A DNA stretch of 31,390 bases, taken from assembly GCA_964565405.1 (NCBI GenBank), contig CAZMEW010000012.1, positions 1 to 31,390 of the forward strand. The letters are read 5' to 3'. Position 1 is the first letter of the stretch. Each line of letters opens with the position of its first letter. The notes beneath the pieces were generated by a model, which was not told the origin of the DNA, made no database searches, and saw only the letters and a program-made list of their open reading frames with translations. Below, piece after piece: positions 15,419 through 22,970 of the stretch. Made by a program: the position numbers and the translations under genes. Origin of the DNA: UBA922 sp964565405 (GTDB lineage: Bacteria > Patescibacteriota > Patescibacteriia > Magasanikbacterales > UBA922).

Positions 15419-18400
15419 ATGGCTCGCGATACTCTACATACTATGAATTTCGACGCCTTGCGTCTGAAAATCGCTTCACCAGAGGTCATTAAAAAATGGT
15501 CATACGGGGAAGTGTACAAACCAGAAACCATTAATTACCGTACCCAAAAACCAGAAAAGGGCGGATTGTTTGCTGAAGAAATTTTTGGTCCGACCAAAGA
15601 TTGGGAATGTTATTGCGGAAAATACAAAAAAATCAGATATAAGGGAATTGTCTGCGACAAATGTGGGGTTGAAGTAACACATTCACTCGTACGTCGTGAA
15701 CGTATGGGTCATATTGAACTTGCTGCTCCAGTTTCGCATATCTGGTTCCTTCGAACGATTCCTTCGCGCGTGGGACTCGTACTTGATCTCTCAATTCAGT
15801 CGCTTGAAAAAGTGATTTACTTCGCGTCATTCATTATTACTCATGTTGATGAGGATGAAAAAACAGCCACTGTTGAAGCTTTGAAAAAGGAATACAAATC
15901 AAAGAAAAAACAAATCGAGACCGAAGCTGCAAAAACACTCGAAAATGCGGAGAAGGGCGCCAAAAAAGAAATTGAAGCAGAGCGTGATCGAAAATTGGAA
16001 ACACTTGAAGAAGATTTCAAAGCTGCAGAGTCAGAGTTGAAGGATATTGTGGTCATGAATATTATCTCAGAAGCGTATTATCAAGAACTGTCAATCCGCT
16101 ATGGGCACTTATTTGAGGCAGGTATTGGAGCTGGTGCGGTGAGAGGTCTCTTGGAGCGACTCAATATTCCAGAAACCATGGCTCGCCTTGAAGGGGAAAC
16201 AAATAAGAGCAAAGGAGCAAAACGTGAACGTCTCATTCGTCGCATCAAACTCTTGAAGAGTCTGCATAAGAACGACATTAGACCAGAATGGATGATTATG
16301 ACTGCGATTCCAGTTATTCCTCCAGATTTGCGTCCGATGGTTGCGCTCGACGGTGGACGATTTGCAACTTCTGATTTGAATGATTTATATCGCCGTGTAA
16401 TCAACCGCAACAACCGTTTGAGACGTTTGGTTGAACTTAATGCACCTGAAGTAATCTGTAGAAATGAAAAACGCATGTTACAGGAAGCGGTTGATGCATT
16501 GATCGACAATAGTGCGCGAGCTTCGAAAACAGTTCGCGCATCAACCGGACAGAAACGCCAACTCCGATCTCTTGCTGACATTTTGAAAGGAAAGCAGGGA
16601 CGTTTCCGTCAAAACTTGCTCGGAAAACGCGTGGATTATTCTGGACGTTCAGTAATCGTAGTAGGGCCAACTCTTAAAATCGATGAGTGTGGTTTGCCAA
16701 AAATTATCGCACTTGAACTCTTCAAGCCATTTATCATGTCAGAAATTATCAAGCGCGAACTTGCACACAATGTCAGAAGTGCGAGCAGATTTATTGAAAG
16801 TAATGCACCAGAAGTGTGGGATATACTCGAAGAATTAACCAAAAAAACTCGCGTGCTTTTGAACCGCGCGCCTACTCTTCATCGACTAGGTATTCAGGCA
16901 TTCAAGCCTCGATTGGTTGAAGGTAAAGCAATCAAGCTTCATCCATTGGTATGTCCTGCATTCAATGCAGACTTTGATGGAGACCAGATGGCAGTACACT
17001 TACCATTGTCTGAACAGGCAAAATGGGAAGCTGAAAATCTCATGGCAAGTGAAAAGAACTTATTGAAGCCTGCAACAGGAAGTCCGGTAATCACTCCGCA
17101 GCAAGACATCGCACTCGGATGTTACTATCTGACCAAATACGATGAAACTGATACTTCCGAAGTAAAAAAGAATTTTGCTAATATTACTGAAGCAAAGTAC
17201 GCATATAAAACCCGCAGTATTAGCCTAAAAGAACGTATCAATGTACGACTTGGAGAAGCTGAAATGGCAAAATTTCCAGAAGGAACCAAGAGTCTCATGG
17301 AAACATCAATTGGGCGTATTCTTTTCAACGAGATTCTTCCAGAAAAATTGCAATACTACAATGAGACAATTACTAAGAAACATTTGGGTAATATTATTCA
17401 GTTATTGCTTGAATTGTACGGACAGGAGACTACGGCGTATCATCTCGATAAGATCAAAGAACTTGGATACAAATATGTTACCAAGTCTGGTCACTCACTT
17501 GGAAAAGATGATTTCCCAATGATTACTATTAAGCGCGATCTCTTGGCTGAAGCAGATAAGAAAGTCGAGTTAGTATATGAACAATTTAATGAAGGTTTAC
17601 TTACTGACTCTGAGCGTCATGCAAAGATTCTTGAAATTTGGACTGAGGCAAAAGAAGGTCTTCTCGCGTATAGTAAAGATGTACTCAATAAAGATGAATC
17701 AGTATTTGCCATGATCGATTCAGGAGCTCGTGGTAGCTGGGCACAGTTGGGTCAGGTGATCGCGATGAAAGGGCTTGTGGCAAGTCCATCAGGAGATATT
17801 ATTGAACTCCCGGTAAAAGGAAACTTTAAAGAAGGTTTCGATGTACTAGAATTCTTCATTTCAAGTCACGGTGTGCGAAAAGGACTTTCCGACACGGCAC
17901 TTCGAACTGCAAATGCAGGATATTTGACTCGTCGATTGGTTGATGTGGCACAGGATGTAGTGGTACGAGCTGAAGATTGTGGAGATACGGTGGGAGAAGT
18001 ATTCACTCGAGAGCAGTCAGAACAAATGGGAGAAAAGTTATCAGAACGAGTACTTGGACGATTCGTATTGGAAGCAGTAAAAATAGGAAAAGAAACATTG
18101 GTCAAAAAAGGTGAAGTGGTTACTGAACATGCATCTCGTGAAATCGAGAAAAATGGAATTGAAACTATCCATGTACGTTCAGTCTTGCAATGTCATCTGG
18201 CAAAGGGAATTTGTGCGAAGTGTTATGGATACGATCTCGGTTCTCGTACAATTGTAAAGAAAGGAACCGCGGTTGGTGTTATCGCTGCACAGTCAATTGG
18301 AGAACCGGGTACCCAGCTGACCATGCGTACCTTCCACCTTGGTGGAGTTGCAGGGGGGGATATTACGCAGGGTCTTCCTCGTGTCGAAGAATTGTTTGAA

Positions 18401-19324
18401 GCGCGTACGCCAAAGAGAAAGGCGTTATTGAGCGAAGTCGCAGGAAAAATCGAGATTGAAGATGCTGATGGAAAAGTAATTACTGGACCAACTGGTAGAA
18501 AGATTTTTGAAGGACGTCGTGGACAGAAGATTATCAAAGTTCATCATGATGGACTTGATGAGATCATGTACGATGTCCACGGTGAAGATGATGTGAAAGT
18601 GGTGGATGGAGGAAAAGTTAAAAAAGATGATGTGTTACTTGTTCGTGGTTCATCCGGTGAAGAGGTTAGAGCTGAATTTGATGGTAAGATAAAGATTGAT
18701 GGAATGAGACTTCAATTTGCGTATGATGGCAAAACAACTAAGGAGTATATTGTTCCATTGGGGTACAAGCTCTGGGTAAAAGCAGGAGACATGGTTGAAA
18801 AAGGTGACCAGCTGACCGAAGGAGCAGTCGACCTCAAAGAATTATTTGACCTCAAAGGTCAGGACGCTGTTAAACGCTATGTACTTGGTGAAATTCAGGA
18901 AATTTATGCGTCTCAGGGTCAGCGTTTGAATGACAAACATATCGAAATTATCATCAAACAGATGTTCTCACGTGTATTTATTGAAGATGCGGGAGACACT
19001 GAACTTATCCCTGGAGAAGTGGTAGAGCGATCTCAGCTCATGCTTGCAAACGCTGAAGCTGAAAAGGAAGGGAAGAAAATCGCATACGGACGGGAAATGC
19101 TCATGGGTATTAGTAAGATTTCTCTCACCACTCAGAGCTTCCTTTCAAGTGCATCATTCCAAGAAACATCTCGCGTATTGGTAAATGCAGCGATTACTGG
19201 AAAGATGGATCACCTCGAGGGATTAAAAGAAAATGTGATTATTGGTCGTTTGATTCCTGCGGGAACAGGTACCAAAGATCAGGCAATCGAAGTAATGAAA
19301 GAAGCAGAAGAAGTTGCAAGTTAA
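15419..19324 (+). CDS. rpoC: RNA polymerase beta' subunit
   Basis: 1301 residues, complete. The N-terminal zinc site is C-Y-C-G-K-Y..C-D-K-C. The active-site magnesium loop NADFDGDQMAVH sits near residue 515. The second zinc site is formed by the Cys of EDCGD with QCHLAKGICAKCYG. PGTQLTMRTFHLGG marks the bridge-helix/trigger-loop side, and the protein ends with NVIIGRLIPAGTG. Between about residues 145 and 205 a long charged coiled-coil insertion (Lys/Glu-rich heptads) lengthens the clamp, as in several Gram-positive and related lineages. RpoC with RpoB, alpha and omega makes the core polymerase. It follows rpoB in the same transcript and ends at a strong bidirectional terminator. No Shine-Dalgarno site precedes the ATG. 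Confidence 0.99.
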   Translation: MARDTLHTMNFDALRLKIASPEVIKKWSYGEVYKPETINYRTQKPEKGGLFAEEIFGPTKDWECYCGKYKKIRYKGIVCDKCGVEVTHSLVRRERMGHIELAAPVSHIWFLRTIPSRVGLVLDLSIQSLEKVIYFASFIITHVDEDEKTATVEALKKEYKSKKKQIETEAAKTLENAEKGAKKEIEAERDRKLETLEEDFKAAESELKDIVVMNIISEAYYQELSIRYGHLFEAGIGAGAVRGLLERLNIPETMARLEGETNKSKGAKRERLIRRIKLLKSLHKNDIRPEWMIMTAIPVIPPDLRPMVALDGGRFATSDLNDLYRRVINRNNRLRRLVELNAPEVICRNEKRMLQEAVDALIDNSARASKTVRASTGQKRQLRSLADILKGKQGRFRQNLLGKRVDYSGRSVIVVGPTLKIDECGLPKIIALELFKPFIMSEIIKRELAHNVRSASRFIESNAPEVWDILEELTKKTRVLLNRAPTLHRLGIQAFKPRLVEGKAIKLHPLVCPAFNADFDGDQMAVHLPLSEQAKWEAENLMASEKNLLKPATGSPVITPQQDIALGCYYLTKYDETDTSEVKKNFANITEAKYAYKTRSISLKERINVRLGEAEMAKFPEGTKSLMETSIGRILFNEILPEKLQYYNETITKKHLGNIIQLLLELYGQETTAYHLDKIKELGYKYVTKSGHSLGKDDFPMITIKRDLLAEADKKVELVYEQFNEGLLTDSERHAKILEIWTEAKEGLLAYSKDVLNKDESVFAMIDSGARGSWAQLGQVIAMKGLVASPSGDIIELPVKGNFKEGFDVLEFFISSHGVRKGLSDTALRTANAGYLTRRLVDVAQDVVVRAEDCGDTVGEVFTREQSEQMGEKLSERVLGRFVLEAVKIGKETLVKKGEVVTEHASREIEKNGIETIHVRSVLQCHLAKGICAKCYGYDLGSRTIVKKGTAVGVIAAQSIGEPGTQLTMRTFHLGGVAGGDITQGLPRVEELFEARTPKRKALLSEVAGKIEIEDADGKVITGPTGRKIFEGRRGQKIIKVHHDGLDEIMYDVHGEDDVKVVDGGKVKKDDVLLVRGSSGEEVRAEFDGKIKIDGMRLQFAYDGKTTKEYIVPLGYKLWVKAGDMVEKGDQLTEGAVDLKELFDLKGQDAVKRYVLGEIQEIYASQGQRLNDKHIEIIIKQMFSRVFIEDAGDTELIPGEVVERSQLMLANAEAEKEGKKIAYGREMLMGISKISLTTQSFLSSASFQETSRVLVNAAITGKMDHLEGLKENVIIGRLIPAGTGTKDQAIEVMKEAEEVAS

Positions 19325-19343
19325 TCTCTTCTAATAAAAATAA

Positions 19344-19374
19344 AAAACCACCCTCTTTTCGAAGGTGGTTTTTT
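19344..19374. terminator. Bidirectional terminator between rpoC and ppa
   Basis: AAAACCACC pairs perfectly with GGTGGTTTT around an 11-nt loop. It has a T run on the plus side and an A run on the 5' side, so it serves both convergent genes. Confidence 0.92.
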
Positions 19375-19387
19375 GTATCGCGGAATA

Positions 19388-19921
19388 TTACTTGAAAGTT
19401 TTCTGGTAGAGTTTCACGCTCTCTTCGACGACTTCAAGTGCTCGTTTTTTTCCTTCAAATCCTTTTACTTCAACTGTCTTTTTTTCGAGCTTTTTATACT
19501 CTTCAAAGAAGTTTTTGATCTCATCGAGGGTGTGTTGAGGGAGATCTTCGAGCTCATTGATGTGTTTCATATTTGGATCGTCCTTGGCAACCGCGATGAT
19601 TTTATCATCTCCTTCGCCTCCATCAATCATTCCCATAACACCTACCACTTTTGCTTCTACAAGACAAAGTGGAGGTAGATCAACAGTCGTTAGAACGAGG
19701 ATATCCAAGGGGTCTCCATCCTCGCAATAGGTCTGAGGAATGAATCCATAATTGGTAGGATAGTGAACTGCTGAGAAGAGGACGCGATCGAGTTTGATTA
19801 GTCCTGAGTCCTTATCGAGTTCAAATTTTCCTTTACTGCCCTTTGGGATTTCAATAATAGCTTGCACTACTTCTGGAGATTTTTCTCCAATTGATACTGA
19901 ATGCCATGCGTTTTGTTCCAT
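19388..19921 (-). CDS. ppa: Inorganic pyrophosphatase (family I)
   Basis: 177 residues, the normal size for soluble family I enzymes, which hydrolyse pyrophosphate to two phosphates with Mg2+. The signature is DGDPLDILV at residues 68-76, with the metal-binding Asp68, Asp70 (of the DGDP) and Asp73. Other conserved parts are IEIPKGSKGKFELDK, RVLFSAVHYPTNYGFIPQTY, and GEGDDKIIAV with further metal ligands. NFFEEYKKLE..VEVKGFEGK is typical of the C-terminus. Removal of pyrophosphate pulls RNA, DNA and activated-sugar synthesis forward, fitting its place beside rpoBC, though it is transcribed separately and convergently. Its promoter is back to back with that of the YebC-family gene. No Shine-Dalgarno site is seen. 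Confidence 0.97.
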   Translation of the reverse strand: MEQNAWHSVSIGEKSPEVVQAIIEIPKGSKGKFELDKDSGLIKLDRVLFSAVHYPTNYGFIPQTYCEDGDPLDILVLTTVDLPPLCLVEAKVVGVMGMIDGGEGDDKIIAVAKDDPNMKHINELEDLPQHTLDEIKNFFEEYKKLEKKTVEVKGFEGKKRALEVVEESVKLYQKTFK

Positions 19922-19953
19922 AAAACTCTACTTAAATTAAGCGTAACAGATAC

Positions 19954-19982
19954 ATCCTAACCCACAGAAACGCTTTTGTAAA
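19954..19982 (-). promoter_or_regulatory. ppa promoter
   Basis: On the minus strand TTTACA (19982-19977), 17 nt, TAGGAT (19959-19954). The -35 lies 4 nt from the -35 of the divergent YebC-family promoter. Confidence 0.6.
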
Positions 19983-19986
19983 GGCA

Positions 19987-20014
19987 TTGATTTTTCTCAA
20001 TATTTTGGTAGTAT
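19987..20014 (+). promoter_or_regulatory. Promoter of the YebC-family gene
   Basis: TTGATT (19987-19992), 16 nt, TAGTAT (20009-20014). The predicted start is near 20021, leaving a leader of about 19 nt. Confidence 0.5.
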
Positions 20015-20039
20015 TCTAAATAATTAAAAAGAAAACCAT

Positions 20040-20771
20040 ATGTCCGGACATTCAAAATGGCACAATATTCAGGGTAAAAAAGGCAAGGCTGATAAGGCAA
20101 AAGCAAGTGCTTTTACCAAAGTATCAAAAGCGATCACGATTGCTGCTCAGAATGGTGGAGGAGATCCTACCATGAATTTTTCATTGCGCCTTGCAATCGA
20201 TAAAGCAAAGGAAGTGAACATGCCAAAAGACAATATTGATCGAGCGGTGAAGAAAGGAACTGGAGAATTGAAGGATGGGGCCGTATTACAGGAACTCGTA
20301 TACGAGGGTTATGGTCCGGGTGGAGTTGCAGTCCTCATTGAATCAGTCACTGATAATACCAATCGAGCATTAACTGAGATTAAAAATGCATTTACCAAAT
20401 CAGGCGGCTCGCTCGGGAGCAAGGGTGCAGTTGCATGGCAATTTGAATACAAAGCAGTACTGCGTGTAAGTTCGGAAAAGAAATCTGAAATAAAAAATTG
20501 GGACGACCTTTCACTTGAGCTTATGGACGCAGGAGTCGATGATATTCGTGAAAGTGAAAATGGCGTAGAACTTATTGGACCCAAAGAAAAATTCCAAGCA
20601 ATGAATGAAGTGTTGCATAAAGCAAGTATCAGCCCTGATAGTGCGGGGCTTGAATGGATGGCAAAGGAAACTGTAGAGCTTTCTTCCGAACAGTCAGAAA
20701 CATTAGGAACTCTAGTTGAAGCACTCTATGATCTCGATGATGTAAAAGAGGTGTATACTACAGCGAGGTAG
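20040..20771 (+). CDS. YebC/PmpR family (TACO1-like) regulator
   Basis: 243 residues, usual length. The N-terminus MSGHSKWHNIQGKKGKADKA is diagnostic. It is followed by FTKVSKAITIAAQNGGGDP, NMPKDNIDRAVKKGTG and YEGYGPGGVAVLIESVTDNTNRA, and the C-terminal domain contains GVELIGPKEKF. Family members are cytoplasmic. They have been described as transcription regulators in some bacteria and, for the mitochondrial TACO1 and bacterial YebC, as translation factors helping ribosomes through difficult stretches such as polyproline. In many bacteria yebC lies beside ruvC, and here ruvC is the next core gene. The usual neighbourhood is interrupted by a 110-bp inverted repeat, which starts one base after the stop, and by orphan gene B. 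Transcription is from a short promoter shared back to back with ppa. Confidence 0.95.
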   Translation: MSGHSKWHNIQGKKGKADKAKASAFTKVSKAITIAAQNGGGDPTMNFSLRLAIDKAKEVNMPKDNIDRAVKKGTGELKDGAVLQELVYEGYGPGGVAVLIESVTDNTNRALTEIKNAFTKSGGSLGSKGAVAWQFEYKAVLRVSSEKKSEIKNWDDLSLELMDAGVDDIRESENGVELIGPKEKFQAMNEVLHKASISPDSAGLEWMAKETVELSSEQSETLGTLVEALYDLDDVKEVYTTAR

Positions 20772-20772
20772 C

Positions 20773-20882
20773 TGTCATTCCGAGCGACCGAGTCTCCGAG
20801 GGAGTCGAGGAATCCCTTGTATTACACAAATTTTACTTAAAGCAAGGGATTCCTCGACTCGGGTGCCTCGCTCGGAATGACA
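20773..20882. repeat. 110-bp inverted-repeat element (REP/MITE-like)
   Basis: Outer arms TGTCATTCCGAGCGA and TCGCTCGGAATGACA are perfect 15-bp inverted repeats. Inner arms AGTCGAGGAATCCCTT (20803-20818) and AAGGGATTCCTCGACT (20844-20859) are perfect over 16 bp, around a 25-nt AT-rich loop. It begins one base after the YebC-family stop codon. Related GTCATTCCGAGCG...GAGGAATC sequences are, from memory, dispersed repeats in several uncultured bacterial lineages. No coding capacity is present. It would fold into a long hairpin in RNA and may double as a transcript end. Confidence 0.88.
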
Positions 20883-20897
20883 CGGTGCATATCAAAC

Positions 20898-20925
20898 AAA
20901 AACAGCCTACTCATAAGCTGCTTTT
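20898..20925 (-). terminator. Terminator of orphan gene B
   Basis: On the minus strand AAAAGCAGC pairs with GCTGTTTTT around a loop of about 10 nt, with one A-C mismatch, and ends in five Ts. It lies about 75 nt after the orphan gene B stop codon. The plus strand also has four Ts, so weak bidirectional action is possible. Confidence 0.6.
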
Positions 20926-20999
20926 GAATGGGACCGCGAGATGTAGGGTCTGTGAGCCCCACTCGCGCGCGGTCAGCGCGAAGGGTGGTGTTCGACAGA

Positions 21000-21299
21000 T
21001 CAGCTCGGCCATTGACGGATCACACCGTCTGGCCCGCTAATTGTCATACGTCGGAGCCGGGGATGGGTCTCGAAGCTGTTCTTCCTCGCGAACCTCTCGA
21101 CATCCTTCAGGGTCTTCCCGCCGACAGCGATCTCCTCACTGCCTCCGAACTGCAAGATGAACGCCATCTGCATGAACTCAGGCGGAGACAGGTTGATTTC
21201 CAGCTTGTAAGGAAACTGACGATCGTCAGGTCGGTCCAGTCGGGCTGTAGTTGCTTTGAGCAATATAGTTCGGCGGAAGACGTGGAAGATGGAGAACAT
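21000..21299 (-). CDS. Orphan GC-rich gene B, 99-residue hypothetical protein
   Basis: I do not recognise the family. The product is 99 residues, soluble, basic at its C-terminal end and alpha/beta in appearance: KLEINLSPPEFMQMAFILQF, GGKTLKDVERFARKNSF, then a likely beta hairpin HPRLRRMTISGPDGVIRQW. Codons end mostly in G or C, in contrast to the neighbouring YebC-family gene and ruvC. Evidence that it is real: a near-consensus promoter (TTGACT, 17 nt, TATATT), two tandem perfect hairpins in the leader, AAAGGAG six nt before the ATG, and a terminator. A competing plus-strand frame (20928-21323) has none of these. It splits the common yebC-ruvC neighbourhood, and its promoter overlaps that of ruvC. 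Transfer from a GC-richer source is the simplest explanation, but an untested regulatory role toward ruvC is possible. Confidence 0.62.
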   Translation of the reverse strand: MFSIFHVFRRTILLKATTARLDRPDDRQFPYKLEINLSPPEFMQMAFILQFGGSEEIAVGGKTLKDVERFARKNSFETHPRLRRMTISGPDGVIRQWPS

Positions 21300-21305
21300 A
21301 TCCTA

Positions 21306-21312
21306 CTCCTTT
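21306..21312 (-). promoter_or_regulatory. Strong Shine-Dalgarno site of orphan gene B
   Basis: AAAGGAG ends 6 nt before the ATG. Most core genes in this window have no such site, so it fixes this start and marks the gene as different. Confidence 0.75.
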
Positions 21313-21352
21313 GTGCCTGGTAAGGCACACTTTGGTGGGTTGAAACCAAAGT
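21313..21352 (-). promoter_or_regulatory. Tandem hairpins in the orphan gene B leader
   Basis: ACTTTGGT-N8-ACCAAAGT (21352-21329) is a perfect 8-bp stem. It abuts with no gap GTGCCT-TACC-AGGCAC (21328-21313), a perfect 6-bp stem. The second ends directly at the Shine-Dalgarno site, and the first begins at the predicted transcript start. The leader is almost entirely structured. Confidence 0.8.
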
Positions 21353-21369
21353 CCCGTAATATATATGAT
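21340..21369 (+). promoter_or_regulatory. ruvC promoter candidate
   Basis: TTGAAA (21340-21345), 18 nt, TATGAT (21364-21369). It overlaps the divergent orphan gene B promoter, so the two could exclude each other. Confidence 0.45.
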
Positions 21370-21386
21370 TTTAAGGTATAAGTCAA
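21358..21386 (-). promoter_or_regulatory. Promoter of orphan gene B
   Basis: On the minus strand TTGACT (21386-21381), exactly 17 nt, TATATT (21363-21358). It shares CCTTGAC and ATATATATTA with the orphan gene A promoter. Confidence 0.72.
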
Positions 21387-21394
21387 GGGCCTAT

Positions 21395-21910
21395 ATGTCA
21401 ATCTCAAACCCACAAAAGATTACTCGCATCCTCGGAATAGATCCAGGCTTTGGTCGGGTTGGTTTTGGAATTATCGATGTACAGGGGGATAGATTTCGAG
21501 TGGTAGACTATGGCTGTATTGAAACTGATACAAAAAAATCTTTTGTTGAACGACTTGAAGATATTGCAGATGAATTAATTAACATTATCCGGACATTCAA
21601 ACCAGAGTCCGCTGCAGTAGAAGAGTTATTTTTTTACAAAAATGTTACGACCGCCATCAAAGTAGGACAGGCACGCGGTGCGATACTTTTAACCCTTCGA
21701 AAAGCACGAATTTCAGTACATGAGTACACACCGCTTGAGGTAAAACAAAGCATGACTGGCTATGGACGAGCAGACAAGACTCAGCTTGAGACTATGGTAA
21801 AAATGCTCTTGGGAATCAAGAAAAAAATCACTCCAGACGATGCGGCTGATGCACTTGCAATTGCACTCACCTGCGCTGCTTCGCGAAAGATGGAAGAAGT
21901 TACGCAGTAA
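21395..21910 (+). CDS. ruvC: Holliday junction resolvase RuvC
   Basis: 171 residues from the ATG at 21395. An upstream ATG at 21365 would add ten residues not seen in the family and start inside the promoter, while AAGGG sits 5 nt before the chosen ATG. The RNase H-like fold is intact. The first catalytic Asp is in ILGIDPGFGRVGFG (residue 16) and the Glu in AAVEELFFYKNVTTAIKVGQARG. The C-terminal Asp cluster is ITPDDAADALAIAL. RuvC is a dimeric endonuclease that cuts four-way DNA junctions made by RecA and moved by RuvAB. No ruvA or ruvB is in this window. It is followed after 6 nt by the gap promoter, so it appears to be a single-gene transcript. Confidence 0.95.
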   Translation: MSISNPQKITRILGIDPGFGRVGFGIIDVQGDRFRVVDYGCIETDTKKSFVERLEDIADELINIIRTFKPESAAVEELFFYKNVTTAIKVGQARGAILLTLRKARISVHEYTPLEVKQSMTGYGRADKTQLETMVKMLLGIKKKITPDDAADALAIALTCAASRKMEEVTQ

Positions 21911-21913
21911 ATG

Positions 21914-21922
21914 TGCTATAAT
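21914..21922 (+). promoter_or_regulatory. Extended -10 promoter of gap
   Basis: TGC-TATAAT starts 4 nt after the ruvC stop codon. There is no clear -35. Start near 21929, about 26 nt before the gap ATG. Confidence 0.65.
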
Positions 21923-21954
21923 AGTTTTGAACTTTTAGTTTTGAGATAATTTAT

Positions 21955-22953
21955 ATGAGATTTGCAATCAATGGTTTTGGACGAATCGGCCGACATGCAT
22001 TCAAAATTGCGTTTCAGAAAAAAGTAGATATTGTTGGGATCAATGATTTGACTGATACTCGAACCCTCGCACATTTATTGAAGCATGATACCGCATACAA
22101 TGATTTTGATTTTCCCATTTCCTATGATGAGAAACACATTATTGTGAAAGGCAAGAAAATTCCTGTCTTTGCTGAGAAAGATCCCACTGCGTTACCCTGG
22201 AAACAACTCAAAGTCGATGTGGTTATCGAATCTACCGGTCGATTTACTGATGCAGAATCAGCCAAAGCTCATCTCACGGCTGGTGCTAAGAAAGTGGTAA
22301 TCTCAGCTCCGGGAAAAGGGGAGCTAAAAACCTATGTTCGAGGAGTTAACGATAAGGAATATCAAGGTGAGCCGATTCTTGATAATGCGTCTTGCACGAC
22401 CAACTGTGCAGCACCTATGATGCTTGTTCTCGAAAAAGAATTTGGTATTGAGAAAGCAATGCTCACAACGGTCCATTCCTATACTGCATCGCAAGTATTG
22501 CAGGATGGCCCTTCAAAGGATCTTCGTGAGGCGCGTGCCGCTGCACAGAATATGGTACCGACCAAAACCGGTGCAGCCGTTGCTGTAACTCGAACGATTT
22601 CAGAGCTCGATGGGAAATTTGATGGTCTCTCCATCCGGGTTCCGACTATTACTGTTTCTCTAACTGACATTACCGTCCTCCTCAAAAAAGACACAACTCC
22701 AGAAGAGGTTAATAATGCGTATATAAAAGCCGCGAAGTCGTATTTGAAAGGTGTGCTTACTGTATCGTTTGAACCACTCGTCTCAAGTGATTATATTGGA
22801 AATCCATATTCTGCAATTGTCGATGCTGAGCTTACGCGAGTAGTGGCCGGCAATCTCGTAAAGGTGGTTGGTTGGTATGATAATGAATGGGGATATGCAA
22901 ATAGACTGGTTGAAATGGCAGAAATCGCTGGAAAAGTAAAAGCGAAAAAGTAA
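21955..22953 (+). CDS. gap: Glyceraldehyde-3-phosphate dehydrogenase, type I
   Basis: 332 residues, full length. It oxidises glyceraldehyde-3-phosphate to 1,3-bisphosphoglycerate using NAD. The Rossmann start is INGFGRIGRHAF. NDLTDTRTLAHLLKHDTAY contains the Asp that favours NAD over NADP. The catalytic Cys147 is in NASCTTNCAAP, and the general-base His is in TTVHSYTA. The C-terminal GWYDNEWGYANRLVEM is also diagnostic. HSYTASQVLQDG replaces the more common HSYTNDQ. The tail GKVKAKK is basic. It opens the lower-glycolysis cluster and is followed after 17 nt by pgk, so the two steps that yield the first ATP are co-transcribed. Translation starts without a recognisable Shine-Dalgarno site. Confidence 0.98.
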   Translation: MRFAINGFGRIGRHAFKIAFQKKVDIVGINDLTDTRTLAHLLKHDTAYNDFDFPISYDEKHIIVKGKKIPVFAEKDPTALPWKQLKVDVVIESTGRFTDAESAKAHLTAGAKKVVISAPGKGELKTYVRGVNDKEYQGEPILDNASCTTNCAAPMMLVLEKEFGIEKAMLTTVHSYTASQVLQDGPSKDLREARAAAQNMVPTKTGAAVAVTRTISELDGKFDGLSIRVPTITVSLTDITVLLKKDTTPEEVNNAYIKAAKSYLKGVLTVSFEPLVSSDYIGNPYSAIVDAELTRVVAGNLVKVVGWYDNEWGYANRLVEMAEIAGKVKAKK

Positions 22954-22970
22954 AAAGACAAAAGAAACGT

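Noticed and set aside
20928..21323. A 131-residue plus-strand frame opposite orphan gene B
   Set aside because: No promoter or ribosome site on that strand; the opposite strand has promoter, leader hairpins, AAAGGAG and terminator. GC-rich DNA often leaves both strands open.
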